A stretch of DNA of 64,000 bases, from assembly GCA_012064415.1 (NCBI GenBank), contig SSNU01000052.1:436403-500402 (forward strand), given 5' to 3'. A program made the translations under genes and the position numbers. This DNA is from Gyrodactylus bullatarudis. Taxonomy: Eukaryota > Platyhelminthes > Monogenea > Gyrodactylidea > Gyrodactylidae. Shown one piece after another: positions 1 through 11,717 of the stretch (its first letter is position 1; every line of letters starts with the position of its first letter). The notes below the pieces were generated by a model, which saw nothing but the letters and a program-made list of their open reading frames with translations, was not told the origin of the DNA and ran no database searches.

Positions 1-135
1 TTTTTGGAACCTAGATTATAAGGCACTTTTACTAGATGAAGAAAAATCATGGTCTAGATTCCAAAAAAGAAGAAAACATGTGAATTTTGTAAAAATCATA
101 AATTCTTATCTTCACATTAACTATATAGTTAGCTA
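1..135. repeat. Right arm of a TA-type MITE (family M2), cut by the window edge
   Basis: The sequence runs through the family interior and ends in the typical right terminal inverted repeat, rc of TTAATRTGAAGATRAGAAT, near 110-125. The same arm occurs complete at 2757-2854. Only the right half lies in the window. Confidence 0.6.
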
Positions 136-1415
136 GCTAGCTTTATTTTTTGACAAAATGTAAAATTGTTTCATCTAAATGGCTAAAGAAAATGGTTTAG
201 TGTAGTTCAAAAATTTTTAAAAAGTTGAAAAAATGGGATTTTGCTGCCATATCGAAATTTGAAAAATAACCACATTTTTCATGAAAAAGTTTTTTTCTGA
301 ATTTTTTTTGAAATTGCAACATCTTATTGAATAAATTCAGATGATTAAAATAAATATGTACAGAAAAATGAGTGTTTTTAATGATAGATGTTCAAAATAT
401 AATTCAAAAAATCATAAAATCCAAAAGCAAAACGAGACATTATTGGGTTTCTGTTATTGGCACATCTGCTTATTTTTCTCCGGATAATCAGGAAATGATT
501 TATCTTTTGAATTCCCAGTTTTTTCAACCTTCATTTCTCAGAGGATTCGGAAGACGGGTAAATAATACATATTCAATAAGTAGTCTACCTATAACGAGGT
601 TAAGGGAAAGAGAGAGCAATCCTCATTAAAAGTGTGTAGTGTTTTTTTCTCTTGCAACCGCTATGATTTCAATCAAAACCCCTATGAGGAAAAATAACAA
701 TTACTTTTGAAAGATGATCGGTTATATATACTGGTTATTATTATTGTTTTTTTTTCAGAAAAAGAAATAATAATGATCAAAAGAATTTACCAGGGATTTG
801 AAAAGAAAACAAACCAGCCATACTAGCCAGAATTAAATATTTCTTCCAAGCTGAATACAAACTTTCTCTACTTTTGTTGATTGACAATGGATAAAATGGG
901 AAACGGATCATTGAATGTCTATTCCATCCATACGTATACATCTGTAATAATGATTGAATTTATTATTTTATTCCTCATTTTAAATAACAATAGTATACTG
1001 CACAAGACAGGTTATTGTTTTGTGTTAATTGAATGTAGTTTATTAGTATTTTCCTGAATTTCCATTTATAATACTTTGTCTTCAAAATAAATGCTGATTT
1101 GATATATAATAGACTTGGACGAAATTTTGCAAAATTACTTAAATTGCCTATGATATGATAAAATTAATCTTGAAGTATTTTATGCTTCTGTAATAAGAAA
1201 CAAAATTATGAACATTTTCAAACGTTTTATAATGTTTTATTTTCCTGATTCACATTGCACTATTTGTATTTCTTGCAACAAAGTAGCAGAAAGGACTTGA
1301 ATTATTTAAGGCTTATTAAAAATTAAAATTCTCTTATTTTTCATGAACATAAAAATCGGTCAATAATTGCTATTGGTCAGATTTTTATAATGTTCCTAAA
1401 ATTGCATGTATAAAT
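136..1415. other. Gene-free AT-rich stretch
   Basis: No convincing coding exon, RNA gene or paired inverted repeat was seen on either strand. An open frame of 85 codons at 372-629 (+) has no recognisable motif and no neighbouring splice context. Confidence 0.5.
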
Positions 1416-1421
1416 GTATCT

Positions 1422-1555
1422 AAAGTCAGAGTTTGGTCTGATGAGAACCAACGAAAATGAAGCTTTATTCACCAATAATCTTTCGTTCGTTCTTAGCACT
1501 AGCATGACTTCGAGTCAGCAAGCTCAAAATATAGGAATCAGGCAACTCTTCAAAT
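1422..1555 (+). ncRNA. Type I hammerhead ribozyme, family 2 copy 1, with downstream start-like ORF
   Basis: The core CTGATGAG (1438-1445) is followed by GAAA (1453-1456), a short helix III closed by AAT/ATT, and a predicted cleavage site after the C at 1470. Helix I is TGGT (1434-1437) with ACCA (1471-1474). About 30 bases downstream lies ATGACT, opening a short frame that begins M-T-S-S-Q-Q, which is also found after the copy at 41,342. Hammerheads of this kind are known in the pseudo-LTRs of Penelope-like elements; assignment to a PLE is inferred here. The motif 5' of helix I no longer matches loop II, so this copy is partly decayed. Confidence 0.75.
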
Positions 1556-1598
1556 TATATATGTATACGATTGTAGTAATCTTATGCAGTTAAAAATA

Positions 1599-2854
1599 CA
1601 CCTAGTTAATATGAAGATGAGAATCTATGAGTTTTACAAAATTCTTAATTTTTTCATCAAGAAATCGAATCTGATCAAGATGTTTTGGAATCTAGATCAT
1701 GAGGCCCTCTTTCACGGTACGGAGGAAAAAAATTTAGAAAAAATCAATTTTTAAGGAAAATACGGCAAATTTTAAATCTTGAAGTAGCGCCAAATTCCCA
1801 TTTTTTTGAACTTTGAGTTGAAACCAGATTCAGCATATTTGATTTCTTTGACTAATTGTGATCCTAAAAAACAACTTTTGATCGCTCTCTCACATTCAAA
1901 TCAGCAAAAAATTTTCAAAAAAATGGGATTTCAGCCCTACTTCAAGATTTCACATTTACCTTATTTTCCTTAAAAATTGATTTTTTCTAAAATTTTTCCT
2001 CCATATCCTGAAAGAGAGCCTCATGATCTAAACCTAATTGACATGAAGATGAGAATTTCCTATTATTACAAAAAACTCAATATTTTTATCCAGAAAGTCA
2101 GGAAAAAATTTATTTTTTGGATTCCACTATGAAATGAGCTGATTAGTTTTGAATACAAAAAAAATTTCCGAAAAAAATTTAATCTGACCAAAATTGAGCC
2201 GTTTTTTGAATTTCGGAAATGTTTCAAATTTCCACTTTTTCAACTTTCAAATCCAAAATTTTTATCGATTTCAAAGATTTGAAGCAGTTAAATATTGATA
2301 TCCATGATCAAAATTAGATGAAGATTTCGAATTCACAGAAATTCGTCATTACGGTGGGAAATCGAACCATTTGAATTTTTCGATTATCATGAGGGAAAAT
2401 GATAAAATATAGACTTTGTCTTGGAAAGAGTAATTTTCTCTCAAATCCACGGCCAAATTCGAAATCTTCATCTAATTTTGATCATGGATATCAATATTTA
2501 ACTGCTTCAAATCTTTGAAATCGATAAAAATTTTGGATTTGAAAGTTGAAAAAGTGGAAATTTGAAACATTTCCGAAATTCAAAAAACGGCTCAATTTTG
2601 GTCAGATTAAATTTTTTTCGGAAATTTTTTTTGTATTCAAAACTAATCAGCTCATTTCATAGTGGAATCCAAAAAATAAATTTTTTCCTGACTTTCTGGA
2701 TAAAAATATTGAGTTTTTTGTAATAATAGGAAATTCTCATTTTCATGTCAACTAGCTTTAGATTCCAAAAAATCTTGATCAGATTCGATTTCTTGATGAA
2801 AAAATTAAGAATTTTGTAAAACTCATAAATTCTCATCTTCATATTAACTAGCTT
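1599..2854. mobile_element. MITE family M2, 526 bp of its own sequence, interrupted by a second MITE
   Basis: The ends are inverted repeats sharing the core CTAGTTAATATGAAGATGAG, and both are flanked by TA (1597-1598 and 2855-2856), which would be the target duplication. The arms pair for about 90 bp. The middle carries a 728-bp insertion (2031-2758). No coding capacity is seen. TA duplications point to a Tc1/mariner-type mobilising transposase, which is not visible here. Confidence 0.8.
2031..2758. mobile_element. MITE family M3 nested inside the M2 element, near-perfect foldback
   Basis: The left end AACCTAATTGACATGAAGAT and the right end (rc AAGCTAGTTGACATGAAAAT) form the tips of a very long inverted repeat. 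The two halves mirror each other over roughly 300 bp, so single-stranded copies would fold into one hairpin. The insertion is flanked by TA at 2029-2030 and 2759-2760, and removing it rejoins the host element at its ATCTA/TAGATT site. It is the most intact M3 copy in the window. Confidence 0.85.
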
Positions 2855-2856
2855 TA

Positions 2857-5800
2857 GTTATTTAAATGATTTGCTATCTTTTGGATTTTTAATATATAGA
2901 CGTTTTTAATGAAAATATAAATTAAGAACATTCAAAATTTTGAATTTTGCGAAATTTTGTTTATTTAATATCAGAAGCCTCTTAAGAGTAGATTCAGTCA
3001 GGCATGGTAGAATGATTTCGAAAAAGCTCAAAGATTCTTTTAAAAATTACAAGCGGTTTTATTAGTTTTACGAAAGTCTAATTAATATGGTTATTAATTC
3101 CTCCCTATTCTGAAGCAATAATCGAGAGTATTAGAGAATTCTAGTATTTTTGTCATATTGTTTGTAAAAAGAAAAATTTAGAAATTATTGAAATCGTTTA
3201 CATAAGTTTTAAAAAGTACAATGTAGTAAGGCTTGTTAGAATGATTCTAAAATACAGGGATTATCACAAATATAATAATTAAATTATTATTATTATCTTT
3301 AAATAATTATTTTAACCGATTTTTTAAGTTAATCATATTTTTTCGAATCAAATTCGGATATAGAGATAAAGAGTAGCTCATAGTCAGTTAATTTCTGAAT
3401 CATTGTACTAAAATGCGTAAATTAAGATAGAAGAAACAAAGATAGAGTGTGATAATAACACTCTATGATATGGGACAGAACAATATCTTTTCTCTTTTTC
3501 TGAATAAGTTTCCAACTTTTGGAATGCATTGATGACAAAAGTTCAATATCTACTCAAGCTTAGAGCATAAATTTTACAAAAGGGAGATCTCCCAGTGACC
3601 TGAATCCAAAACATTGCAGAGAGATATCATCGTAAATATGCCGGAAGAGATGGTAGAATTGTTTCCATAATTTCTTTTTCCTGAATTCCTCCAATTGCTG
3701 ACTTTTTACCTAGAAGAAACTTTTTTTCACTGGCGTAAAAGATAAATGAATTGGTGAATATTGCCAGCTTGAATTGTCACTCCATAAACAATTAAAAATC
3801 AAAATCATAGCTCTCTCAAGTGGGTCCATCATGTTCTGAACGCTTCAACGATAAACTTTCCTTCCTAAGAAAATTAATACTTCTTAACTTCTATTATGGC
3901 TCCAGACCTTTTTGTCAAATCCACTTAAGAATAAGTAAAAAGATGGAAAAGATTCTGTTACTCGGATAAAGCCCTGGTCCCACATCTAAAGAAAAATTCT
4001 TGAACTACATCAAAATTACATCCCCGACAGCTTGATCAACGTTAAATAAAGCTAGTTTCCAGGAAGATACAATCTCAAATCAGGATCAGGTTTTTCTATA
4101 TTGCTTCGCATAATAATCCTTCTCAGAGCCTGTTTTCAGGTTGAGCTAGCTATTTTTAAAATTATTTAAAACAATTATAATTTGCTATTATAGGTAAAGA
4201 GAAAAATTTATTGAGTTCTTAATGAAAAACTGATATGAAAATGGAAATAAAAAATTCTCAGCTTCATTTAATTAACTGTGAACCAGTTGTTAAAATCTTT
4301 TATCAAGCTACTACTTTGTTTTTGATAAATACTGTAATGTATTCTATAAAATAATGTAGAAAAAGTGAAATAAATTTTTTCCAGCTACAAATTCAAAAGA
4401 CATGTAACATCCCATGGAAGTGTTACATTGGAAAAATAAATTTTCAAACTTTTGTTAATTAAAACTAAAACTGTTTCGTCTCGCGTTTTTGCAGTGGAAA
4501 TTTTTTATCATTTATTAAAAAGACTTTTTATGCTTTTAGAAATATCATCGTGCAATACCAAGGTGGACAAGTAGATCAATTTCTTTATAAATCTTTATCA
4601 TTACACCTTTAGCGCTTATCCCTAACGGCTTGTAAATTGTAAATTAATTTTCTCACAAATGTAAATCCTATCCAGGGTTGTTAGAATATTGATTCTTGCC
4701 TTTTAACACTATTCATGGAAACTTCAACTAAAATTGAAAGTAACCTTTTCAGAAATATGCTTGACTTTCTATTCGAGATAAAGTTAAAAATAACAACCAA
4801 AAAAATGAGAGAATCACAGAGTGAATTATTGTCCGATTTCAACTTGTTATTCTATCTCATTACAGCAGCTATCATAGGGAAGGATGTCACAAAATAAATT
4901 ATAGTTTTATCGGTTCAGTTTATTTAGTATAGATTTTTTGGGAATAATTTTAACACTTATCCATTAAAGCCTCAGAAAATACTTCGTTTACCTAGGAAAT
5001 TTATTAATCTCCTAAAATACGCAAAGATCTTTGGCTCTATTATTCGTCAAATTCTAGCTATACTAATTTAAAGAGTTGTTTTTTTTTCAAAAAATTAATT
5101 TTTTTTAACGTTTTTTTGAAAACTTAAGTCAAGTAAGATAACTTTAATCGAGGAATCATACCGCTAGAATTCAAATATGCAATCGCCTGAACTCTAACTG
5201 CTAAAGCTACAAAGATAGCTTGTTCTTGGATAAAATATGACCCATTTTTGATCGATAACTCCAGAACCAAAAATAATTGCGTTAAAACAACTGTAGTTTC
5301 GTTATCAGCCTATTCAAAGATTGAATGCGAGTCATGTAAAGAAATTCTTTGGGACCTTAAGGATTAAATCTGATCCTACCTGACCTTTAACAGACTCTAT
5401 CCAGTTTATCAGCAACTGTTTTAGGGATTCGGATGGCCTCTAACTAAGCTTAATAGACTCAGCTTATAGAAAATAGTTTGATAAAAACTCTATTCGTATT
5501 TATCGCTAAAATATTATTGAATGGATACCAGTGATTAGTAATCAATGATTAGTAATAAATTATTACTAATAATTAATATCACTGATTAGATGATGTCAAA
5601 GCTATAGATTGATGTAAGACGAACTGAGGACTGGCCTAGTGGTTGGAAGCTATGTATAATTGAAGATCTATTAAAATATCTATTTGTGAACTGTTTTCTA
5701 TTTCTTTCATTCCCTCTTTTTTACATTTAAGAGTTCTCTTTTCAAGAACTCTTATTTGATAAAATTTGAGAGATAAATTTTTAACTGATTTAGAATCCGG

Positions 5801-7000
5801 CTTTGTACTAAATTAATTCTCAGTGTATGGTTGAAACTGATTTTACTGAAGAATCTTGAGATGATGTACTCAAAGTCAAGCCTATATTTTTATCCAAATG
5901 ACAATTGTCAGAACTAATTAATTATGTGTATTATACAAGAATATAGATAGATAACGTATTAATCAAACAGGATGTCTGTTAACTTATTGACAATCATTAA
6001 GTTCATAGTACGGCGTACCAGAGAGATAAATTAGCTTTTTTTCTATTTTGAAATTCCTTCCACAAGAATGGCATTCAAGTTTATTTCATCAATCATTATT
6101 TGCTCTGATTCTGGGGCGTTACATAGGATACAAATATTATGTACAGGACATTGTCGTATAAAACTTTCAAAATAAAATAATAAATTGTCCAACTTTAATC
6201 TGAATTGAAAGGTAAGTATAAAGACTATAGTTGAATCTAATCGTACAAATTCATTTTCAGATATATGACAGGATAGTGTATCATTAAAAAATTTGGTTTC
6301 AAAGCCATCTTAGGTTAGTAGGCAATCAGTTCAGATACGAGGTTGAAATTTACAAATGATCTACATTGCTCGTCAATTTTATTAATTCTAAATACCTAGT
6401 CATTTTAACCTTTTTAAAACAAAAGATGGGAATTTATGATGTTTACAAAATTACAAATCTCGAACTAGCACCAGATTATCATTTTTTTAGCTTCAAGTTG
6501 AAAATTTTTACGAATTTTTTCGTATTTTTCATCTAAATGTTTTTTGGAATAAATTAAATTATGAGAAAAAAGGTCATTAGGTGAAATAACTCATATCTCA
6601 GGGAATACTGATTAAACCATGGCAAGATGAAAATTTCAAGTAGTCCAAATTCAAACTTTCCATAATGCTAAATATTGCATCAAAATCTCCTCCTTCTAAC
6701 CATCAGCATGCAGTATTGTCATCTGAGAAGTAGAGATGTAACAAATTTTTCAACCTATTTTAAAAACCTACTCAAATGATAACACTACGAATTCTGAACA
6801 TTATTTTGTATAAGATCAAGTATCAAAATGCTTGTCTGTAATAATATTCAAGTTTAAAGATTAGACTTTTTTAAAAATGCCGCTAGATTTTCAATGAATT
6901 TATACTACGTTTTCACTAAAATTTCGAATATCTTTTTTGCTGATAAGGCTTTAAGGATTTTTCAATGAAAATAGTAATATAATCATGTTAGGATCAAAAT
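2857..7000. other. Gene-poor stretch with decayed repeats
   Basis: No complete gene is recognised. A possible coding remnant lies at 3560-3838 (listed separately). Bases 5628-5650 resemble a tRNA-type A box (TGGCCTAGTGGTTGGAAGC) but no B box follows, so a SINE cannot be claimed. A degraded piece of the MITE superfamily starts near 6420. Confidence 0.4.
3560..3838 (-). pseudogene. Unrecognised coding remnant with one stop
   Basis: On the minus strand a frame of about 90 codons is interrupted by a single TAG (near 3717) and has an amino-acid mix unlike translated AT-rich spacer: it is rich in W, D, S and Q. It starts after an in-frame TGA and has no start codon that fits a gene. I do not recognise the family. 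In sequence this AT-rich, so long a frame with one stop is unlikely by chance, so an old exon or transposon fragment is possible. Confidence 0.25.
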
Positions 7001-7005
7001 AAGAA

Positions 7006-7071
7006 GATGCCAAAGTATTTCACAAATAAAGATCTTTATTTCGGGCATACTCATCAGTGTGATTCATGCCA
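7006..7071 (-). ncRNA. Type I hammerhead ribozyme, PLE family 1, in the PLE1 3' pseudo-LTR
   Basis: On the minus strand CTGATGAG is followed by loop TATGCC and then C-GAAA. Helix III is a perfect ATAAAG/CTTTAT palindrome, and helix I pairs TCACA with TGTGA, with predicted cleavage after the intervening T. GGCAT upstream of helix I is complementary to ATGCC of loop II. All invariant core bases are present. This is the cleanest copy of family 1 and lies directly downstream of PLE endonuclease sequence, on the same strand. Confidence 0.88.
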
Positions 7072-7533
7072 TATAAGTACAGTTTTTAGAATTTTATAAG
7101 GGACCTTATTGGTCCGTTTTGTTACTAATGATACAATTGGTTCCTCCCTGTTGCCAGGTGAGCAAAATAGTTTTGATAGATTTCCCTGTTTTTTTGAGAT
7201 TATCTAGTGTCAATGGCTTTTAATTAGTGTTAGATATTATATCATACGTATCTAGGGTTGTTTAAAATAAAAAGGGGGGACAATTAATTATTGGGTTATG
7301 GGGAAAAATTGAGTGATTTGTAGATTTATTTCTAACTCTTCTCGTTTTCTTTTCCTGGGAGGGGGTTGGGAGGCCATTTGGTTTCTTTCTCTTAGTTTCG
7401 GCAAGTTCATTGGCTTTACATAGTTCTTTTGGACGCAAAGGTTGGGTTTTTTTTTGGTTGATTAGGTAGGATTCAGCTGCTTTTAAAGTGTAACCGTTTT
7501 CCCAGTTGGTTTGTAAATAATTTCAAAGTTTAC

Positions 7534-8006
7534 TTACTTTTTGGTTTGTGGGGAAACTTGGGCATCACATGTTGTTAATTGCTCTCTGATGGCTGTCTGA
7601 CCCTTGTGTAGGTGCTCGTCTATTCTGTCCTCTAGCCGTCTCGTCATGTAGCCAATATACTCAGAGTTGCAAGGACATTTGAATTTGTATACCACGTTGT
7701 TTTGTTTGAGTGTGTCCATTTCATCATTTGAGCAGTTGCTGAACAACTTTTGAGTTTTGAAGATTGTACGGAGATTACCATTCGGATAAGTTTCACTGAA
7801 AATTTGGTTGATTTTTGTCTGGAATTTTTATGCAACTTTATCTCCTTTGAATAATAGGTTCAGGGTTACTGTTGCGCCATCCTTCTCTTTTGGTTTTCCT
7901 TTAGGAGTGTAAAGCTTCGAAAATCGGTCATTGATCAGTTCAATTGGATAATCATTAGTCCGGAATATACTAATCAGGTTTTCCATTTCAATCTCTCTCG
8001 TTGATT
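7534..8006 (-). pseudogene. PLE1 linker and GIY-YIG endonuclease remnant
   Basis: The frame encodes the end of a PLE polyprotein: a basic linker, then F-x-T-x-K-L-F-S and a GIY-YIG-type module reading VVYKFKCPCNSEYIGYMTRR with R, E and H residues of the nuclease helix (RLEDRIDEHL). The CxC before EYIG is typical of PLE endonucleases. One TAA interrupts the frame near 7833, so the protein cannot be made. The 3' end of the frame is truncated by a stop at 7534, shortly after the nuclease. Confidence 0.8.
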
Positions 8007-9481
8007 TTTTTTTTGGTTTGAAGTAGCGACATTTATTATATAAAAATAAATAGTTCTTCCTTCTAATGATGTATGACTACTAATGAACTGCGAATACTCC
8101 ATGTCTCATTTACACAACTTCATGAGCTACTGCAGAAAATCCAAACTCACTAGAACGTAACCTCAGCAAAAAACACTGTTAACGGAGTACCATGGATAAA
8201 ATTTTCAAAAAATGTAAGATCCCAAAAACAGAGGATTAATTTTTTAAATGAAGTTCAGATTTGAGAAGGGTAGAGAAATAATTAAGTTTTTCTCTTATAT
8301 AAGAAATTATTATTTTTAAATTTGATAGATCATCACAATCACGAAATTCAAAAATAGAGTCAAGGAGTCTATAGGTAGATAATGGTAAGTGAAAGATGGG
8401 TTTCTAAGTGCATAGCTCACCGGAGCCAAAGATGAGCTATTGGAGAAAGTCTTAACGATAAAAGCTATTCTACGAATCCAAATTGGATCAAGACCTGATG
8501 TTATAATCAAGGCGTTATAAGAGTCAAGGGTGGGGTATAAAAAGTGAAGGAATCTATACTGAAGTCTTTCTAATTCAAGGGAAGCAGAGTTCGTAATGAA
8601 GGGTAGAAGAGGAGCTACATAATCAAAGTGAGGAAGTGCAAAACACTTGAAAGCTAGTATCTTTATACTATTAGTGAAACGATTGATTATGTAGCAAACA
8701 GTTTTAAGGTGATTAATTTTTGTAAGAGGAGCAATTTTAAGGGAAGAGTCAATCTCAAAACCTAGATCAATAGTGGATGAAACAAATTCACCAGGTAAAT
8801 GAAGATTAGAGAGGAAGGGTTCAGGGAGATTGATTGGGGTCATTATTAATTTACAGTCCCATTTTTTCAAGAGAAGTCTTCAGTGATGAAAAAAAATTGT
8901 TGATAGCAAGTATATCAACCATGTTTTTAACTGGATATACAAATTTCAGATCATCGGCATACTTAAATATTTTACCAAGATTACTAGGCATTTGAATGTC
9001 AGCTAAACAGAGGTTGAAGAGCAGAGGACCTAATGCTGATCCCTGCGGGACCCCAGATGTTATCAATCTAGAGGAGCTAAAGTCTGAGTTAAACTTAACT
9101 CGTTGTTTTCGTCTTGTTAAGAAGAGAATAACCAGGTTAATTATTGATCTATCAATATTAACCGAAATTAGTTTGTTAACAATGTACGAGAACTTTAATT
9201 TGTCGAAGGCTTTAGAGAGGTCAATGTAATGAATTATGAGATAATGACCCGAAGATTTTAGTGGTACGGTATAGTTTAGGAAGTCAATAAGATTAGAACA
9301 GGTTCCTTTTCCATGTGAGAATGCATGTTGAGAATGGTCTGAGAAATCAGAGGGAATTTCCTGCCGAATATAATCAGAGAGGAAACGATCTAACAGTGAG
9401 AGGAAGATATTAAGCAATGAAATGGGCCTGAGATCAGAAAAATCTGTGTATTTCGTGCATTTGAGGATGGGAGTAATCAGA
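8007..9481 (-). mobile_element. 5'-truncated LINE inserted into PLE1
   Basis: A non-LTR retrotransposon tail on the minus strand ends in a run of A residues (T run at 8007-8016 on the plus strand). Its 5' end begins inside the reverse transcriptase near 9481. The sequences on both sides belong to one PLE reading frame, so the LINE landed after the PLE. Confidence 0.75.
8316..9478 (-). pseudogene. LINE reverse transcriptase, C-terminal half, frameshifted
   Basis: The translation shows the ordered motifs of a non-LTR reverse transcriptase: SDLRPISLL, a Q-H-A-F-S-H-G-K-G-T-C-S-N-L segment, IDLSKAFDK (first catalytic Asp), SGVPQGSALGPLLFN, and YADDLKF (catalytic YADD box), followed by the thumb. 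The frame breaks near 8860, between ...KTSLEKMGL and KKWDCKL..., which overlap and are one base out of register. No endonuclease domain is present because the 5' end is missing. The thumb region resembles that of the LINE at 15,962-16,855, so the two belong to related families. Confidence 0.85.
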
Positions 9482-9516
9482 TGTAATTCTTCGGATTCGT
9501 TTGGCTAGGGCAGTTA

Positions 9517-9700
9517 TCCCCGTTTTATCTTCATAGGAACAAGAGAATTAAAATTGAGTAGCTGTCCAGTGAACGTACTTTTTCTGTGTATTCCTCTCGC
9601 CAGTGAGCCATCTAAATTCCTTGTTAATCTGACATCAAGGAATGGTAGGCTGTTTTCGATCTCTTTTTTTTCTGAACATCTCTCTCAACCATGTTAGGTT
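9517..9700 (-). pseudogene. PLE1 reverse transcriptase fragment
   Basis: The minus strand encodes NSLPFLDVRLTRNLDGSL, then HRKSTFTGQLLNFNS, the conserved block after the catalytic YxDD box of Penelope-like reverse transcriptases. It ends at the LINE junction. No intact catalytic Asp pair remains upstream. Confidence 0.8.
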
Positions 9701-10488
9701 AAATTTTGTTATTCTACTATGCTTACAAGAGAATTTAGGGAAAATGGGCAATGCACGACTATGGGATTGTAAACGAATTTTCAGTTATTTTAGATCTCAC
9801 ACATTACTTTATATAAAATGTGGAAATTTCACGGAAAACTTTGATTTAAAAAATTCGTTACATCTCTACTGAGAAGTATCAAGAACAATGAATCAAACTG
9901 TTACTGTCCAGAGAGAGTAAATGTAAAGTTTGATACTTCAAAACTGTGCAATTCAATAAGAAATTCAACCAACTTAAATCTAATTCGTATAGCGTATTTT
10001 TTTTTAAAGTTGCTGATAAAGAGTTTGACATGATCGTTTGGAATGAAAAAAAATCCTACAATATCAGACATTGCATATAGGCAAAATAACGAAGAAAAAT
10101 CAGTCTTTGGAAATTATCTTTTCAGAACAACTAGAAATTTTAGCAAGTGTATTACTCATAGAGGTAGCATAGACGCGTCTGGTTCTTATTAAAGTTCTCG
10201 GTACACCAAAACATGAATTCGATCACTAAACGAACAAAATGTTCAGGTAGAAAAATTATTAAATATATAATTTTACATGTCTACTTCAAAGTATAAATGC
10301 TATTATATGAAAATTTTATTCAATGAACATTATTATTTATTTTTTGATATCAGAAAAAAAATAATTTAGACGGATTGATGATAAAAATATACAATTTTTT
10401 TCGTTTGAAAAAGACAAAAAAACGCTCCTAACACCTCTTTTATTTATGGAATCCTCTCTAAATGTACTAATTTACTGTATAAATATAA
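9701..10488. other. Gene-free stretch
   Basis: Nothing recognisable beyond AT-rich sequence on either strand. Confidence 0.4.
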
Positions 10489-10545
10489 AGCCGGTGTAAG
10501 AGTCTGACGAGATCCGATGAAATAAAATACATATTCACTAGTCTT
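10489..10545 (+). ncRNA. Degenerate hammerhead ribozyme, family 2 copy 2
   Basis: CTGACGAG (10503-10510) and GAAA (10519-10522) are present, with helix I AGT/ACT and a C before the predicted cut. Helix III does not pair well. CCGG upstream is still partly complementary to loop II ATCCGA. Probably inactive. Confidence 0.5.
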
Positions 10546-10569
10546 CTGATCCTCTTAATGAATTTCTTA

Positions 10570-10860
10570 TTAAATAGTTCAAAAAATTTACTCGAAGAAG
10601 CCCGGCATTACTTCCCTCTGAATTTATCCTATCTTTTTATTGAAAAATGTCTTACACAAATTTGACATTCTCAATTTAAATAATGCATTTTTAAATAGAC
10701 TATATTAAACATGAGGTTCAATAGGAATTTATTCTTCTTCTCTAATTCTCTATCAAATAAACGCGAAAAATTAAAAATTAGTCTTACCTTAATAAGTGTG
10801 ATAGAAATCTTTCAAATTCTGTTTAATGTGTACAGCTATTCTGGATGAACTAATGATTTT
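10570..10860 (+). repeat. Dispersed repeat; empty-site relative of 22,060-22,900
   Basis: The stretch shares long similarity with the flanks of the MITE at 22,231-22,846, including TTCAATAGGAAT and TGATAGAAATCTTTCAAATT. Here the two flanks are contiguous (AATAAG-TG-TGATAG), so this copy lacks the MITE. Confidence 0.65.
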
Positions 10861-11049
10861 TTACAAATCTCTTTTTTTCATCAAGATCTTCATTTATACT
10901 TGACAGTGAATCGATGAATGGAAGATATATACTAATATTGAATCACTATTATTAGTAATCCTTGAAGAAATTCACAAAAACTGGGTAAGCTGTGAAAAAA
11001 TTTCTCTAGTAATTAGTAATTCCTCCCGAGCAATCAATCAACTGGTATT

Positions 11050-11215
11050 GACCAATGGAAGGGCACAAATTTATGCATTGTAATAGTACATATTTATATC
11101 GTAACCGGGGTAGATTCTGAAGAGACCCGGCGAAATATAACGTTTATCACTATAATACATATATACGTCTGTCTTCTCTCACCTTCCTCATCAGTAATTA
11201 GTAATTACTATAAAT
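11050..11215 (+). mobile_element. Hammerhead-bearing pseudo-LTR fragment, family 2 copy 3
   Basis: The segment resembles the right arm of the foldback at 25,457-25,836 (shared ATTGTAATAGTA, then the hammerhead, then CTTCCTCAT). The core CTGAAGAG, loop ACCCGG, GAAA and a C before the cut are present at 11,117-11,147. CCGGGG upstream remains complementary to loop II. Helix I is weak (GATT against ACTA), so activity is doubtful. Confidence 0.6.
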
Positions 11216-11717
11216 TATATTGAGACTAAGAGCTTTTCAACGTTGAGGATATAAAAACGAATCCCTTGCTGTGACCTAGAGAAAAATAAGTGCGGCAACT
11301 ATTCTCTCATTTAACCCAAAATTATTATCGCAAACAACTGTAAATAAAATAAAATATCTTTTGAGTAAGATACGATTAACCACGAATCTCTATTTCAGTT
11401 TGTTGAAAGAGCCTTAACTGTCATGCGAAAAGTAAGAAAGCAAAGAAGAAACAATGAGTGTGATTTTAAAGCTTATTTTTCATCAGAAATCTAGCGTTTA
11501 CTACAAAGTATGTATTTGATATTTAAAAAAAAATTATGTACTAAAGTTTTTTGAATTGAAATTTATATAATATATAATAGATTTTTATTTATAAAATAAG
11601 TTATTTAAAATAGTTACAGAAATAATTATGCGAATTTGGTATAAATTGAGTAAGATAAATGCATATCTGTGATAATTTCATGTTTTTATAAATTGAAAAA
11701 TTGATCTGAAATCTGGC

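Larger units (their letters stand above)
7006..9700 (-). mobile_element. Penelope-like element 1 (PLE1), split by a LINE insertion
   Basis: On the minus strand, from 9700 down, a PLE reverse-transcriptase tail (9517-9700) is followed, after removal of a LINE at about 8007-9481, by the PLE linker and GIY-YIG endonuclease (7534-8006) and then a hammerhead ribozyme in the 3' pseudo-LTR (7006-7071). Reading across the removed LINE gives ...KRIRRITS / STREIEMENL..., an almost continuous frame. The 5' part of the reverse transcriptase is absent, so the element is 5'-truncated. Confidence 0.75.

Noticed and set aside
5628..5650. tRNA-like A box (TGGCCTAGTGGTTGGAAGC)
   Set aside because: No B box, no cloverleaf and no SINE tail could be found downstream.
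11183..11192. CTGATGAG on the minus strand
   Set aside because: No GAAA at the right distance and no helix pairing; it lies in the tail of a pseudo-LTR and is a chance match.
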